From the NCBI GenBank assembly GCA_017631435.1, contig JAGBTG010000031.1, forward strand, positions 85,853-149,852: a DNA stretch of 64,000 bases. Reading direction: 5' to 3'. Position numbers and translations under genes: made by a program. Positions 28,041-37,047 of the stretch are shown piece after piece. Under the pieces are notes generated by a model, which saw nothing but the letters and a program-made list of their open reading frames with translations, was not told the origin of the DNA and made no database searches. Each line of letters opens with the position of its first letter. Within the stretch, counting starts at the first letter, position 1. The DNA is from Bacteroidales bacterium (GTDB lineage: Bacteria; Bacteroidota; Bacteroidia; Bacteroidales; UBA932).

Positions 28041-29261
28041 TTACAGTTTTATTACAATTTTTTTCTTGTACAAAAACATTGCCATTGCGGTGAACACTGC
28101 AACATATACAAGTGCGTAGATTAGCGATGAAATCTCATTGCTCTCACCCACAATTGCCACGCATACATTGTTGTAGAACCAGCTCAATACGCTCCAGGTC
28201 TTCTCCTTAACGGCGCCGTCTGCCAATACAACGGTGTATTTCCATTTGATGATCTGGCCAAGAATTTTTGCAAAAAGGGCTGCCATTACAAAAGCAAACA
28301 GCGGGTTCATGCCCAACGCCTTGAATGGGGTGAAAGCTTTCTCTTTTCCTTTCACGTCAATCAGATAGATGAAGAATGCAAGCATCACAATGCTCCAGCC
28401 TCCTGCATACAATACATATGAACCGGTCCAAAGGGCCTTGATGATAGGGTAGCAGATGCTCCATACAAGACCTGCTCCAATGCAGCAAAGTCCAATGGTA
28501 TAAAGTTGGGCCACAACATCAATCTTCTCAGGTGTATTCTGTATCTTCTTCCCGATAAGGTATCCCAGCAACAATGTGCAAGAACCTGAAAGGGCACCAA
28601 GAAGTCCTTCAGGATCAAACGGAATGCCGAATCCTTTATAAATGTGCTTCTCTCCAAAAATTGCAAGGTCAATCTTGTCTGCATTCTGGCCTGCAAGTGA
28701 GAATGCTCCGGCTGCACCGTTTACAAGCTCTGCAGAAGAATCACCTATAAGCCATAGGATAAGCCAGTGGGCACCCATAAGCACAGCCATTGCAATGATG
28801 ATCTTCTTGCTCTTCTGTAACCATAGGGCTACAAGTCCGCCAAGTACATAGCACATTGCAATTCTTTGAAGTACTCCAATTATCCTTACGCTTCCAAGAC
28901 GGTTGATGAAGTTCTCCCAGAATGATATGTCGGGATTAGGGGATGTAGGATAGAATGGAAACCAGTTGAGTCCGAATCCTACAAGGAAAATGAGGATTCC
29001 CCTCTTGATAAGTTTCTTTACACTGGTGCTGTTGAGCCCCTCATCGTATTTTGCAAACGAGAAGGCCATTGCCGCTCCCACTACAAAGAGGAAGAACGGA
29101 AATACAAGGTCTGTTGGGGTACAGCCAGCCCAGGCTGCATGCCTTAGCGGTGGAAAAATTTTGCTCCATGTGCCGGGATTGTTCACCAGAATCATGCCGG
29201 CAACTGTCATGCCCCTAAGGACGTCCAGTGCTACGTAACGTTGCGATTTGAGTTGTGCCAT
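28041..29261 (-). CDS. DUF5009/HGSNAT-like membrane acyltransferase
   Basis: This 406-residue integral membrane protein has about ten hydrophobic helices. It begins with RYVALDVLRGMTVAGMILVNNPG and FPPLRHAAWAGCTPTDLVFP, signatures of the family related to heparan-alpha-glucosaminide N-acetyltransferase. The conserved His in LRHAAW is the expected acetyl acceptor. Members probably acetylate a cell-surface or periplasmic amino sugar using cytoplasmic acetyl-CoA. The acceptor is unknown here. It is the first gene of the leftward unit with the phosphodiesterase and peptidase. Confidence 0.87.
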   Translation of the reverse strand: MAQLKSQRYVALDVLRGMTVAGMILVNNPGTWSKIFPPLRHAAWAGCTPTDLVFPFFLFVVGAAMAFSFAKYDEGLNSTSVKKLIKRGILIFLVGFGLNWFPFYPTSPNPDISFWENFINRLGSVRIIGVLQRIAMCYVLGGLVALWLQKSKKIIIAMAVLMGAHWLILWLIGDSSAELVNGAAGAFSLAGQNADKIDLAIFGEKHIYKGFGIPFDPEGLLGALSGSCTLLLGYLIGKKIQNTPEKIDVVAQLYTIGLCCIGAGLVWSICYPIIKALWTGSYVLYAGGWSIVMLAFFIYLIDVKGKEKAFTPFKALGMNPLFAFVMAALFAKILGQIIKWKYTVVLADGAVKEKTWSVLSWFYNNVCVAIVGESNEISSLIYALVYVAVFTAMAMFLYKKKIVIKL

Positions 29262-29274
29262 ATCTTAAATCAAT

Positions 29275-29282
29275 TATATTTG
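29275..29282 (+). promoter_or_regulatory. candidate -7 box for rsmE in a divergent promoter region
   Basis: TATATTTG fits TAnnTTTG, with GTTG exactly 19 bp upstream as a one-base-off -33 box. A second TATATTTG faces left at 29298-29305 and could serve the DUF5009 gene. Confidence 0.45.
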
Positions 29283-29330
29283 CATAAAAAATAAGGACAA
29301 ATATAACCATATAATTTTAAAGTGAGCTGT

Positions 29331-30065
29331 ATGGAACTTTTTTATTCAACCCAAATGGAGAACGGACTTTGTACACTAACAGAGGAGGAGAGCAGGCATT
29401 GTGCAAAAGTGCTCAGACACAACGTTGGAGATACTATAAATGTCATTGATGGCTGCGGTTCACTCCTTGAGTGCAGGATTATTGAATGCGGCAAGAAAGT
29501 GGTGTGCAGCGTGGAGAGTGTTAAGGAGAATTTCGGTACCCACAACTATCATCTCACAATGGCAGTTTGTCCTACAAAAAACATAGACCGTTACGAGTGG
29601 TTCCTGGAAAAGGCTACCGAGATGGGTATAGATGAGGTGGTTCCCGTAATTGGAGAGCATTCGGAACGTCGCATCATCAAGCCGGAGCGCCTGGAAAAAA
29701 TTCTTGTTTCTGCAGCCAAACAGTCGCTCAAAGGTGCCATTCCTATTTTGCGGGATGCGGTTTCAGTAAAGCAATTTATAAAGGAGTGCACTGCAGCTGA
29801 AGGGGCGAAACTCATTGCATATTGTGGCGAGCAGGAGAAGGTAACGCTGGCTCAGGCTGTACAGAAAGCCGTTGCTGCCAATCCGGGGGCTCCCCGCATT
29901 ACAATACTTATTGGGCCAGAAGGAGATTTCTCTCCTGCGGAAGTTGAGGCTGCCATTGGGGCAGGCTTCTTGCCGCTTACCTTGGGAGACTCGCGTCTGC
30001 GAACAGAAACAGCTGCCGTAGCAGCTGTTGCAGGGGTTTATTTTATGGTTCCTTCTATCCTCTGA
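29331..30065 (+). CDS. rsmE: 16S rRNA (uracil-1498-N3)-methyltransferase
   Basis: This SPOUT-class methyltransferase of about 244 residues methylates U1498 of 16S rRNA. It has the N-terminal PUA-like segment HCAKVLRHNVGDTINVIDG, followed by FLEKATEMGIDEVVPV, SERRIIKPERLEKI, AAKQS, and the knot motif LIGPEGDFSPAEVEAA with LRTETAAVAAV. The open frame starts with GTG at 29322, but ATG 29331 (MELFYSTQ) is the family start. Its 3' end overlaps the convergent Sua5 gene by 11 bp. Confidence 0.95.
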   Translation: MELFYSTQMENGLCTLTEEESRHCAKVLRHNVGDTINVIDGCGSLLECRIIECGKKVVCSVESVKENFGTHNYHLTMAVCPTKNIDRYEWFLEKATEMGIDEVVPVIGEHSERRIIKPERLEKILVSAAKQSLKGAIPILRDAVSVKQFIKECTAAEGAKLIAYCGEQEKVTLAQAVQKAVAANPGAPRITILIGPEGDFSPAEVEAAIGAGFLPLTLGDSRLRTETAAVAAVAGVYFMVPSIL

Positions 30066-30618
30066 TAATCTCAATCTCGCTCCCTAATCCCACTTTTATG
30101 ATCTGTGATGCCGAGTGGGTGCAGTCGCCCTCAAACTCGGGTGATACAATGTAGTCAACGGCATCTTTTATCTCTTGGGGTATCTCATCAAATGATGCAG
30201 GAGCCGGGTTGCCTGAAATGTTTGCCGATGTAGAGACAATTGCCTTGTGGAATTTGCTTATCAGCTTGTTGCAGAATTCATTGCAAGGGATGCGGATGCC
30301 TGCCGAGCCGTCCTCTGCAATTACATTTTTTGCAAGGCCCATTGCACCTGGGTAGATGATTGTCATGGGTTTGTCATTCACTTCCACCAGCTGTATGGCA
30401 ATTTCCGGAATCTCTTTTACGTAGCGGCCCACCATGTCCAGGTCAGCCACAAGGGTAATCAGGCTCTTGCTGTCTGAACGCTGCTTGATCTTGAAAATTT
30501 TCTCCACCGCCTCGGGGTTTGTGGCATCACAACCAAGGCCCCAAATGGTATCTGTAGGGTAAAGGATCACTCCTCCCTCTTTAAGCACTTTTATTGCTGC
30601 GTCAATCTGCTGTTTCAT
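30055..30618 (-). CDS. tsaC: Sua5/YciO/YrdC-family threonylcarbamoyl-AMP synthase
   Basis: This 187-residue protein makes threonylcarbamoyl-AMP from threonine, bicarbonate and ATP for t6A synthesis. It shows GGVILYPTDTIWGLGCDATN, KIKQRSDSKSLITL, YPGAMGLAKNV, GIRIPCNEFCNKLI and STSANISGNPAP. The length matches the short TsaC/YrdC type without the Sua5 extension. The frame is open to 30708, but residues before MKQQIDAAI are not family-like. It lies 61 bp after the upstream endonuclease-family gene. Confidence 0.92.
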   Translation of the reverse strand: MKQQIDAAIKVLKEGGVILYPTDTIWGLGCDATNPEAVEKIFKIKQRSDSKSLITLVADLDMVGRYVKEIPEIAIQLVEVNDKPMTIIYPGAMGLAKNVIAEDGSAGIRIPCNEFCNKLISKFHKAIVSTSANISGNPAPASFDEIPQEIKDAVDYIVSPEFEGDCTHSASQIIKVGLGSEIEIIRG

Positions 30619-30679
30619 CTGAGTAGTATTTTTTACAAAAATAGTAAAATTTTTGCCAAGAGGGGCTGGCGCGCTTAAC

Positions 30680-31813
30680 CTATTGTTCCGGTACAACAAT
30701 CTCTGCAATGGTAGGATAATGGTCTGAAAGTTCCAGTTTATGGATGGTGTGACTCAGACAGGTGGCATCCTGCGGAACCAGGATGTAGTCTATGCGCAAC
30801 AGGGGCCAGATTGGGCGGAAGGTGCCGCCGAAGCCGGAGCCTGCCTCTTCAAAGGTGTCCTGTCTCTTCTTTGCCAGGGTGTGGTAGGTGTACGACATTG
30901 GGGTGTCATTGAAGTCGCCGCAAATTATGGTCTGGTGGGGTGTCTTCTTTATGTTGCCCAGAATCTGGTCAACCTGCTCGGAGCGTTTGATGAATGTCCC
31001 TTTCATCTTTTCGTGGGTATCTACAATATCCCTTTTCAGCTCGTCGCTGGAGATTGCCTTGCCGGAGCCGAACTTGTGCACCAGAGCCATGAAGGATACA
31101 TTGTATGACTCAAGATGATTGTTGTATATGCGCAGGGTCTGGCCGGCATGGTCAATGTCTGCGTAAATGGAGAGATTTGTGCTGTTTGGAAAACTCAGGC
31201 GCCCCTTTTCACCTATCGGGAATTTGCTCAATATGATATTTCCAAAAAGTTTGCCGTTGCGGGCCTTGAAAAGGTGGTAATGGCGGTGGGGGTACTGCCC
31301 AAAGATGGTGTCGGCCTGCCTGTAGTCTTCTGCAAAGAACTCCTGCAGGCACACTATGTGCGGGTTGTGTTCTTTCAGGTGGTGGGCCATTTCAGTGCGG
31401 CATTCCTGCCTTGTCAGTTTTTTGTCTGAAGAAGAGAACATTCCAATATTGTAGCTCTCAATTGTGAGGGCTGCCCCTTGGGCTACAGTTGCGGGTTCGG
31501 GTTTTCCAATCTTTACAAACTGCTCTGAGTACAGCAGTGACGGCAGCAGGGCAACTGTTGTAATCCATGCACTTGGACTCCTGCGCAGGAGTGCAGCAAG
31601 AAGCAGGAAAAGGTTGATTGCAAACAGCGGAATGAAATACAGCCCAAAGAAAAGCGGCAAAGAAAACTTTGACGGGTTTACATATACGGCAATGTAGGAA
31701 AGGAACATTGCGGCGGCTGCCACAATCAGGATGGCCCTGAATGTGATGCCGAACAGAAGGGGTGACCTTCTGCGGCCTGCGTTCTTTACATTGCTTTTCT
31801 TTTTGCTGCCCAT
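30680..31813 (-). CDS. membrane-anchored endonuclease/exonuclease/phosphatase-family protein
   Basis: This 377-residue protein has a basic N-terminus (KKKSN), three hydrophobic helices at about residues 24-115, and an EEP domain with SYNIGMF, CLQEFFAED, NNHLESY, CGDFNDTPMSYTYHTL, IDYILV and the terminal SDHYP. These cover the metal and catalytic residues of the DNase I/sphingomyelinase fold. The domain probably faces the periplasm. Substrate (nucleic acid or phospholipid/phosphodiester) cannot be decided. It lies 24 bp after the rhomboid gene. Confidence 0.87.
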   Translation of the reverse strand: MGSKKKSNVKNAGRRRSPLLFGITFRAILIVAAAAMFLSYIAVYVNPSKFSLPLFFGLYFIPLFAINLFLLLAALLRRSPSAWITTVALLPSLLYSEQFVKIGKPEPATVAQGAALTIESYNIGMFSSSDKKLTRQECRTEMAHHLKEHNPHIVCLQEFFAEDYRQADTIFGQYPHRHYHLFKARNGKLFGNIILSKFPIGEKGRLSFPNSTNLSIYADIDHAGQTLRIYNNHLESYNVSFMALVHKFGSGKAISSDELKRDIVDTHEKMKGTFIKRSEQVDQILGNIKKTPHQTIICGDFNDTPMSYTYHTLAKKRQDTFEEAGSGFGGTFRPIWPLLRIDYILVPQDATCLSHTIHKLELSDHYPTIAEIVVPEQ

Positions 31814-31837
31814 AGCATCAGGCCCGGGGAGGGCACT

Positions 31838-32512
31838 TTAGTAGTACATCCTGTTGTTTTTCTTCCAGTAGAGGATAAGGAAGATGCCAAAAATCATACC
31901 TCCAAGATGGGCAAAGTGCGCAATGTTGCCTCCTTTTCCCGACAGTCCCAACCAAAGTTCGATAACTCCGTAGATAAGCACAAACCATTTTGCCTTGAGT
32001 GCTATAGGAGGGAAAATGAGTTGTATTATATTGTTTGGGAAAAGCATTCCGTAGGCAAGCAGCAATCCGTAAATGGCTCCTGAAGCACCAACTGTAGGGG
32101 TGGTGAGGATATCCTGGATTCCGGCCTGTGCAAACATGTTGCCGGCATTGTATTCCGCCATATAGCCATTTAGCTGCAGTGCCATTACTCCCATATGCAG
32201 CAATGCGGCTCCTATGCCTGTTACAAAGTAGTAGAACAGGAATTTCTGGCTTCCCCAAACCCTCTCAAGTACGCTTCCAAAGATGAAAAGGGCATACATG
32301 TTGAAAAAGATGTGGGCAAAATCGCCGTGCATGAACATGTGTGTTACCAGCTGGAACGGTTTGAAGAACGGAGACTTGAAATAGAACAGTGCAAAGTGCT
32401 CATACATGAAGTTTCCGGTAATCATTGTAATGAGGTATATGATTACATTGGTTATAATCAGGTTCTTCACTACGGGAGGCATGCTCCCCAATATGGAATT
32501 TCTGCTAAACAT
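31838..32512 (-). CDS. rhomboid-family intramembrane serine protease
   Basis: This 224-residue protein has six membrane helices. The catalytic Ser lies in GASGAIYG and the His in FAHLGGMIFG, and the HMFMHGDFAHIFFNM loop carries the family His/Asn positions. Rhomboids cleave single-pass membrane proteins within the bilayer. The substrate is unknown. It follows mutL by 6 bp in the same direction, so it probably shares its transcript. Confidence 0.93.
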   Translation of the reverse strand: MFSRNSILGSMPPVVKNLIITNVIIYLITMITGNFMYEHFALFYFKSPFFKPFQLVTHMFMHGDFAHIFFNMYALFIFGSVLERVWGSQKFLFYYFVTGIGAALLHMGVMALQLNGYMAEYNAGNMFAQAGIQDILTTPTVGASGAIYGLLLAYGMLFPNNIIQLIFPPIALKAKWFVLIYGVIELWLGLSGKGGNIAHFAHLGGMIFGIFLILYWKKNNRMYY

Positions 32513-32518
32513 ATTTTC

Positions 32519-34360
32519 TTAAAGTTTTCCCTGCAGTTCATCCATGGTAATGATTGCCATTACCGGATTTCCCTGCGGTGTGCGGTTTGGTTCGCTGCAT
32601 GCGAAAAGTGAGTCAATAAGTTCCTGGGCCTGGGCATTCCCTATGGCTGCAGGGCGGGAAACGGTTGATTTTTTAACCATCTCCATTGCAATCTTCTCCT
32701 TGAGCTCCTTTTCAAAATCTTTGCCAACTTCTTCAAGTGAGGCAATGATTGTGTCTATACTCTCCTTTATGTTGAGGTTGTATTCTGCAAAAGTTGCCGG
32801 AGTACCGTAAACCACAATGCAGTTCTCTCCAAACGGACGGATGTCAAATCCCAGTGTCTCTGTCAATTCAGCATTCTCCATCAGCAGGTGGTATGAATTG
32901 TGGTCGAGGTCTATTGTTTCAGGGAACATCTGTTCCTGTACAGGCTGTTTGGCTGAGGTTATCATGCCAAGATACCTCTCATAGTATATCCTTTCCCTTG
33001 CTCTTCCAATGTCTATGAGCATGAGTCCGGATTTTACGGTTGTAAGTATATATTTCCCTTTTACCACAAGAAGTGGATTGGCGCATGCTGTCTCCTCTGA
33101 GAAGAAGCCGTCGTAACCTTCTGTGGATGAGTTTTCTGCCACAGGGTATATGGGGTTCCCTTCAAATGCAGGGGTTGATGAAAAATCTTCCCTTGTGTTG
33201 TTCCATTCGCTGGCAGAGTTCCACTTGGCGCCATTTTTCTTCTCTTCGTCAAACGGGTTGAAGAGAGGATCATAGTTGATTTTTGGAGCAGTGAATGTAC
33301 GTGTTCCTCCAAAGCCTGTCTTGAGGACAGGAATCTCAGGTGCCCCTTCGGTATCAAAATCAATTGACGGTATGAAAGAGCCTTCTCCAATGGCCTCCTT
33401 TACACATGCAGAGATTATCTCAAATATAACACCCTCATCCTCAAATTTTATCTCTGTCTTGCTTGGATGGATATTCACATCCATGCTTCCCGGTTCAATC
33501 TCCATGAAGAGGAAATATGACGGGGAGGTGCTGTCGGGAATAAGGTTGCCGTAGGCCTTGAGGATGGCACGGTGCAGAAGGGGGCTCTTGAAGTATCTTC
33601 CGTTTACAAAAAGATACTGGTTGGGCTGGCTCTTCTTTGCAAACTCCGGGCGTCCTATGAAGCCGTTCACCTTTATTATGTTGGTAGAGGTCTGTGCGGT
33701 GACGAGGTCCTTTACTATATCCTTGCCGCACAACTGGGTAATTCTCTGCTTTACGCTTGAGGCAGGGGTTGCGTGGAATATGTCCTTTGAGTTGTGCACA
33801 AGCCTGAATTCCAGGTCTGTGCGGGTAAGGGCAACCCTTATGAATTCGCTGGCAATCTGACGGTATTCAACATTGTCCGATTTTAGGAATTTTCTCCTTG
33901 CCGGCACATTGTAGAAGATATTCCTTACTGCAATGTTGGTTCCCACAGGGCATGATGTCTCTGTTTGTGAGATTATTGCGTTTTCTGCAATATGTACCTC
34001 TGTGCCGCATTCGGCCTCCTCTCTGCGAGTCTTCAGGGTTACATCTGCACAAGCTGCAATGGAAGCCAGGGCCTCGCCCCTGAATCCGAAAGTGCGGATG
34101 GAGTAGAGGTCGTCTGCCTTGGCAATCTTGGAGGTGGCGTGACGTTCAAAGCATAGCGCAGCCTCTTGCGGTGTCATTCCGCAACCGTTGTCAATAACCT
34201 GTATGAGGGTGCGGCCGCTGTCGTTTATTACAACAACAACAGAAGTGGCGCCGGCATCTACGGCATTCTCCATAAGCTCCTTTACCACATTGGCCGGACG
34301 CTGGATAACCTCACCTGCTGCAATAAGGTTGGATATGTGGCTTGGCAGTACCTGTAGCAT
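32519..34360 (-). CDS. mutL: DNA mismatch repair protein MutL
   Basis: This 613-residue GHKL ATPase links mismatch recognition to strand removal. The ATP-binding motifs are complete: KELMENAVDAGA, DNGCGM at residues 57-62, TSKI and FGFRGEALASI. The middle domain and the C-terminal dimerisation domain are present. The endonuclease motif that many MutL proteins carry as DQHA(x2)E(x4)E reads D450-I-G-R-A-R-E-R here, so the metal site appears degraded. A 93-residue membrane protein gene precedes it by 4 bp and the rhomboid gene follows by 6 bp. Confidence 0.97.
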   Translation of the reverse strand: MLQVLPSHISNLIAAGEVIQRPANVVKELMENAVDAGATSVVVVINDSGRTLIQVIDNGCGMTPQEAALCFERHATSKIAKADDLYSIRTFGFRGEALASIAACADVTLKTRREEAECGTEVHIAENAIISQTETSCPVGTNIAVRNIFYNVPARRKFLKSDNVEYRQIASEFIRVALTRTDLEFRLVHNSKDIFHATPASSVKQRITQLCGKDIVKDLVTAQTSTNIIKVNGFIGRPEFAKKSQPNQYLFVNGRYFKSPLLHRAILKAYGNLIPDSTSPSYFLFMEIEPGSMDVNIHPSKTEIKFEDEGVIFEIISACVKEAIGEGSFIPSIDFDTEGAPEIPVLKTGFGGTRTFTAPKINYDPLFNPFDEEKKNGAKWNSASEWNNTREDFSSTPAFEGNPIYPVAENSSTEGYDGFFSEETACANPLLVVKGKYILTTVKSGLMLIDIGRARERIYYERYLGMITSAKQPVQEQMFPETIDLDHNSYHLLMENAELTETLGFDIRPFGENCIVVYGTPATFAEYNLNIKESIDTIIASLEEVGKDFEKELKEKIAMEMVKKSTVSRPAAIGNAQAQELIDSLFACSEPNRTPQGNPVMAIITMDELQGKL

Positions 34361-34364
34361 GTTT

Positions 34365-34646
34365 CTAGAACAATAAACCCATCATCTGTGCAAGATATAC
34401 AACGGCAATCAGGGCTGCGGCTATACCCAGGATTGAGATATATCTTATCAGTGGTGAATATTTTATGTCTTTTCTGGCAACTTCCATTCTCTTGAAAGAT
34501 CCCCTGATGCTTGCGCCGGGAACATATTCCCTGTTTTTCTCACGCTCTGCTGCATCTATCTTGTTCTGCAATGCCTCTTTCCTTTCATCATAGAAAACAG
34601 GCTGGTAATTGAATTTCCTAATTTTTGGCGGTTGAAAAAATCCCAT
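34365..34646 (-). CDS. small single-pass membrane protein of unknown function
   Basis: This 93-residue protein has a cytoplasmic, charged N-terminal 65 residues (FFQPPKIRKFNYQPVFYDER, then a short helix rich in Lys and Glu) and one C-terminal membrane helix ending LAQMMGLLF. Similar short proteins starting MGFF..PKIR lie beside mutL in other Bacteroidales as I recall, but no function is known to me. It is 4 bp upstream of mutL, suggesting co-transcription. Confidence 0.78.
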   Translation of the reverse strand: MGFFQPPKIRKFNYQPVFYDERKEALQNKIDAAEREKNREYVPGASIRGSFKRMEVARKDIKYSPLIRYISILGIAAALIAVVYLAQMMGLLF

Positions 34647-34691
34647 ATCAAATCTCCTTTTAATGAACTAACAAAGATAAAATATTTATGT

Positions 34692-34699
34692 TAAATTTG
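34692..34699 (+). promoter_or_regulatory. candidate -7 box for ispF
   Basis: TAAATTTG matches TAnnTTTG and lies 15 bp before the ATG at 34715, which would give a leader of under ten bases. No clear TTTG lies 19 bp upstream. Confidence 0.4.
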
Positions 34700-34714
34700 C
34701 CTAAAATAATTGTT

Positions 34715-35194
34715 ATGGACTTACGTATAGGAAACGGATATGATGTGCACCTTCTGGCTCCCGGACTGGAGTTCTGGTTGGGTGGAATAAAGATAGAGCA
34801 TACCAAGGGGTGTGTGGCCCATTCAGACGGCGACACCCTTATCCATGCATTGTGTGATGCAATGCTGGGAGCCCTTGCATTGGGGGATATAGGGAAACAT
34901 TTTCCCGACAATTCTTCTGAGTTCAAGGGGATTGACAGCAAAATACTCCTTTCAAGAGTTAATGCACTCATTGCAGGGAAAGGGTACTCGCTTGTAAATG
35001 CAGACTGCACCATATTGTTGCAGAAACCCAAGGTTGCACCATACATCATTCCAATGAGGGAATGCCTTGCCGGTGTGCTGGGTGTAGAGGTTGACAGGAT
35101 CTCAGTAAAGGCCACAACAACCGAAGGGGCCGGATTTGTAGGCAGGGAGGAGGCTATAGCGGTGTATGCTACAGTATTGCTTGAGAAGAAATGA
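34715..35194 (+). CDS. ispF: 2-C-methyl-D-erythritol 2,4-cyclodiphosphate synthase
   Basis: This trimeric zinc enzyme of about 159 residues belongs to the non-mevalonate isoprenoid pathway and forms MEcPP with release of CMP. It shows GNGYDVHLLAPG (metal Asp and His), GGIKIEHTKGCVAHSDGD, HALCDAMLGALALGDIGKHFPD and the C-terminal KATTTEGAGFVGREEAIAVYA. The frame is open from 34688, but the family start is MDLRIGNGYDVH at 34715. Gene order places it alone, divergent from the 93-residue protein and mutL. Confidence 0.96.
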   Translation: MDLRIGNGYDVHLLAPGLEFWLGGIKIEHTKGCVAHSDGDTLIHALCDAMLGALALGDIGKHFPDNSSEFKGIDSKILLSRVNALIAGKGYSLVNADCTILLQKPKVAPYIIPMRECLAGVLGVEVDRISVKATTTEGAGFVGREEAIAVYATVLLEKK

Positions 35195-35234
35195 TATTCA
35201 TAAAACCATTATTAACTTAAAAACCTATTTTAAA

Positions 35235-35966
35235 ATGCAGATTTTACGTAAAGTTTCAGTGTTCTGGAAAAGTGTTTTCCTGTTGATGATGATTGCCTTG
35301 CCTTCTGCGCTTGCTGCGCAAGAGAGTGGTAAAGGTGAGTTCTACGGCTCAGTTGATTTGAGCTCCAAACATTTGTGGAGAGGTATCCCTGCCGGCGAGT
35401 CCCCTATGGTTAAGCCTACGGTTGGATTCAATATGGGAAATTTTGATGTTTATCTCTGGGGTGCATGGGATTTTGAGGATACATACAGGGAGGTTAATAT
35501 TGGCCTTAGCTATACTGTTGAAAACCTTACACTTGAGCTGATGGATTATTTCTATCCGTGGTCTAAGGATGATATTTTCAAGTTGGGCAACAATGCTACA
35601 ACCCATCAGGTGGAGCTGATTGCAACATATGAGTTTGAAAAGATTCCGGTGCATATAACCGGAGGTACATTCATTTATGGCGACGACAAGAACTGGAAAG
35701 GCAAACAGGCTTTCTCCACATATTTTGAGGGAGGATATACCCATGAATTTGATGAAAGGAATTCATTGTCGGCAGTGGCAGGATTTTCGGTAGGTAAAGG
35801 CATGTATACAGATTATACGAAGGCTTTTGGGATTGTGAACCTTACTGCCGAGTATACCAGACTGTTCACTTTGTTCAATTTTGATTTGCCGGCTACGGTT
35901 TCCTATACATATAATCCCTATCTGGAGAAATCATGGGCTTATATAACCTTGAGTTTTGGATTCTAG
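35235..35966 (+). CDS. outer-membrane beta-barrel protein of unknown ligand
   Basis: This protein of about 243 residues has a signal peptide ending in ALAAQ, then GEFYGSVDLSSKHLWRGIPA, which resembles the start of small Bacteroidota porin-like proteins (the SKYLWRG type). The remainder is alternating beta-strands with a terminal GF, consistent with an outer-membrane barrel of 12 or so strands. The frame is open from 35166, but the ATG at 35235 starts the signal peptide. The next gene follows after 6 bp. The transported compound cannot be predicted. Confidence 0.82.
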   Translation: MQILRKVSVFWKSVFLLMMIALPSALAAQESGKGEFYGSVDLSSKHLWRGIPAGESPMVKPTVGFNMGNFDVYLWGAWDFEDTYREVNIGLSYTVENLTLELMDYFYPWSKDDIFKLGNNATTHQVELIATYEFEKIPVHITGGTFIYGDDKNWKGKQAFSTYFEGGYTHEFDERNSLSAVAGFSVGKGMYTDYTKAFGIVNLTAEYTRLFTLFNFDLPATVSYTYNPYLEKSWAYITLSFGF

Positions 35967-35972
35967 CGGCTT

Positions 35973-36614
35973 ATGGGAAAAATGGACAATGAATGGCTGA
36001 ATGAACTTGCCGGCATGGTGCGCCAGGTGGGGGCCGATATTGTAGAAATGGCCGGAAGCGGACAGTATCCGGTTGTGGTGCTGCTCAGAGGTTATGATCT
36101 TCTTGAGTGTCTGAGCGACGTTGAGAAGGTGAAGTATCATATGCAGCAGGATAAGGAGGCTGCAGAAGCCCTTAAGGGGGCTATGATGGAGTATGGACAA
36201 GCGTACCTTTCTTATGGGGAGCAAATGAATGGGGTAATTGATATGGAGCAGGTTAAGATGAAGGCTGCTGCATATATGGGTCCGTGGAAAAAGCGCCATA
36301 ATGATGCCTTGGAAGAGGTGGCAAGGCTGGAAAAGCTCCTGGAGGCGGCAAAGGCTGCCCATAAGGCTCAGGAAGAGGGGGGCTTTTTGGAAAAATGGAG
36401 GACTCTCAGGGCTGTAAGGGAAATGGCAGGTTTCCGTCTGGAGAGGAAAAGGACAGGAAATTTTGTTGCCCGTTGTGAGGAAGACCTTCATATGGCGCGC
36501 ACAGAGGCCCGCAAGGCGGAACTGAATGTTTATGCCCACAGTGTGGAGCACAAGTGTTCGCCGGAAACATATTTGAGGATATTTGAACTGATAAATGATA
36601 AATATTTGGTTTGA
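35973..36614 (+). CDS. helical, coiled-coil protein of unknown function
   Basis: This 213-residue soluble protein has no signal peptide or membrane helix. It is strongly helical and charged. Residues about 45-60 contain YPVVVLLRGYDLLECLSDVE, and residues 100-175 look like a coiled coil rich in Lys, Glu, Arg and Ala. I do not recognise a family. Its stop overlaps the start region of the rhodanese lipoprotein gene (TGATG), and it lies 6 bp after the barrel gene, suggesting a small operon. Confidence 0.75.
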   Translation: MGKMDNEWLNELAGMVRQVGADIVEMAGSGQYPVVVLLRGYDLLECLSDVEKVKYHMQQDKEAAEALKGAMMEYGQAYLSYGEQMNGVIDMEQVKMKAAAYMGPWKKRHNDALEEVARLEKLLEAAKAAHKAQEEGGFLEKWRTLRAVREMAGFRLERKRTGNFVARCEEDLHMARTEARKAELNVYAHSVEHKCSPETYLRIFELINDKYLV

Positions 36615-37024
36615 TGATGAAAAGACTTGGCTTGGCTGTTGTGTTGGGCGTGTTACTGATTTCTTGCGCAAACAATGCACAGCAGAATAATGTGGAGCAG
36701 CAGATGAGCGCAGCTCCAGTGATTGGGAACTTGAATGTGGAGCAGTTTGGTGAGCTTATAAAGGATACCACAGTGGTATTGCTGGATGTAAGGACACCCC
36801 AGGAATTTGCCCAAGGGTGCATTGAAGGTGCTTTGAACATTGACGTTAAGGACTCTCTTTTTATCAAAAATGTGCAGGCTGCAATTCCTGCAGGGGCAAA
36901 AGTTGCCGTTTATTGCCGCAGCGGACGCCGAAGCATGATGGCCGCGGAGCAGATGCTTGAAAAAGGTTATGTTCCTGTAAACCTCGATGGCGGAATTCTT
37001 GCATGGCAGGAGGCTGCAAAGTAA
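36614..37024 (+). CDS. rhodanese-domain lipoprotein
   Basis: This protein has about 136 residues. The N-terminus MKRLGLAVVLGVLLISCAN has a lipobox (LISC). The rest is a single rhodanese domain with LLDVRTPQEFAQGCIEGALN and the active-site loop CRSGRRSMMAAEQM, whose Cys would carry a persulfide. It ends GGILAWQEA, typical of the fold. An outer- or inner-membrane periplasmic sulfurtransferase is likely, with unknown acceptor. The ATG shares bases with the stop of the upstream gene. A second in-frame ATG follows at 36617. Confidence 0.88.
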   Translation: MMKRLGLAVVLGVLLISCANNAQQNNVEQQMSAAPVIGNLNVEQFGELIKDTTVVLLDVRTPQEFAQGCIEGALNIDVKDSLFIKNVQAAIPAGAKVAVYCRSGRRSMMAAEQMLEKGYVPVNLDGGILAWQEAAK

Positions 37025-37047
37025 TTTGATTTCAACTGGATATTGAT

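Noticed and set aside
35931-36680. 249-residue minus-strand frame opposite the helical and rhodanese genes
   Set aside because: It crosses three well-ordered plus-strand genes with coupled starts, and its Pro/His/Phe-rich composition is typical of a shadow frame.
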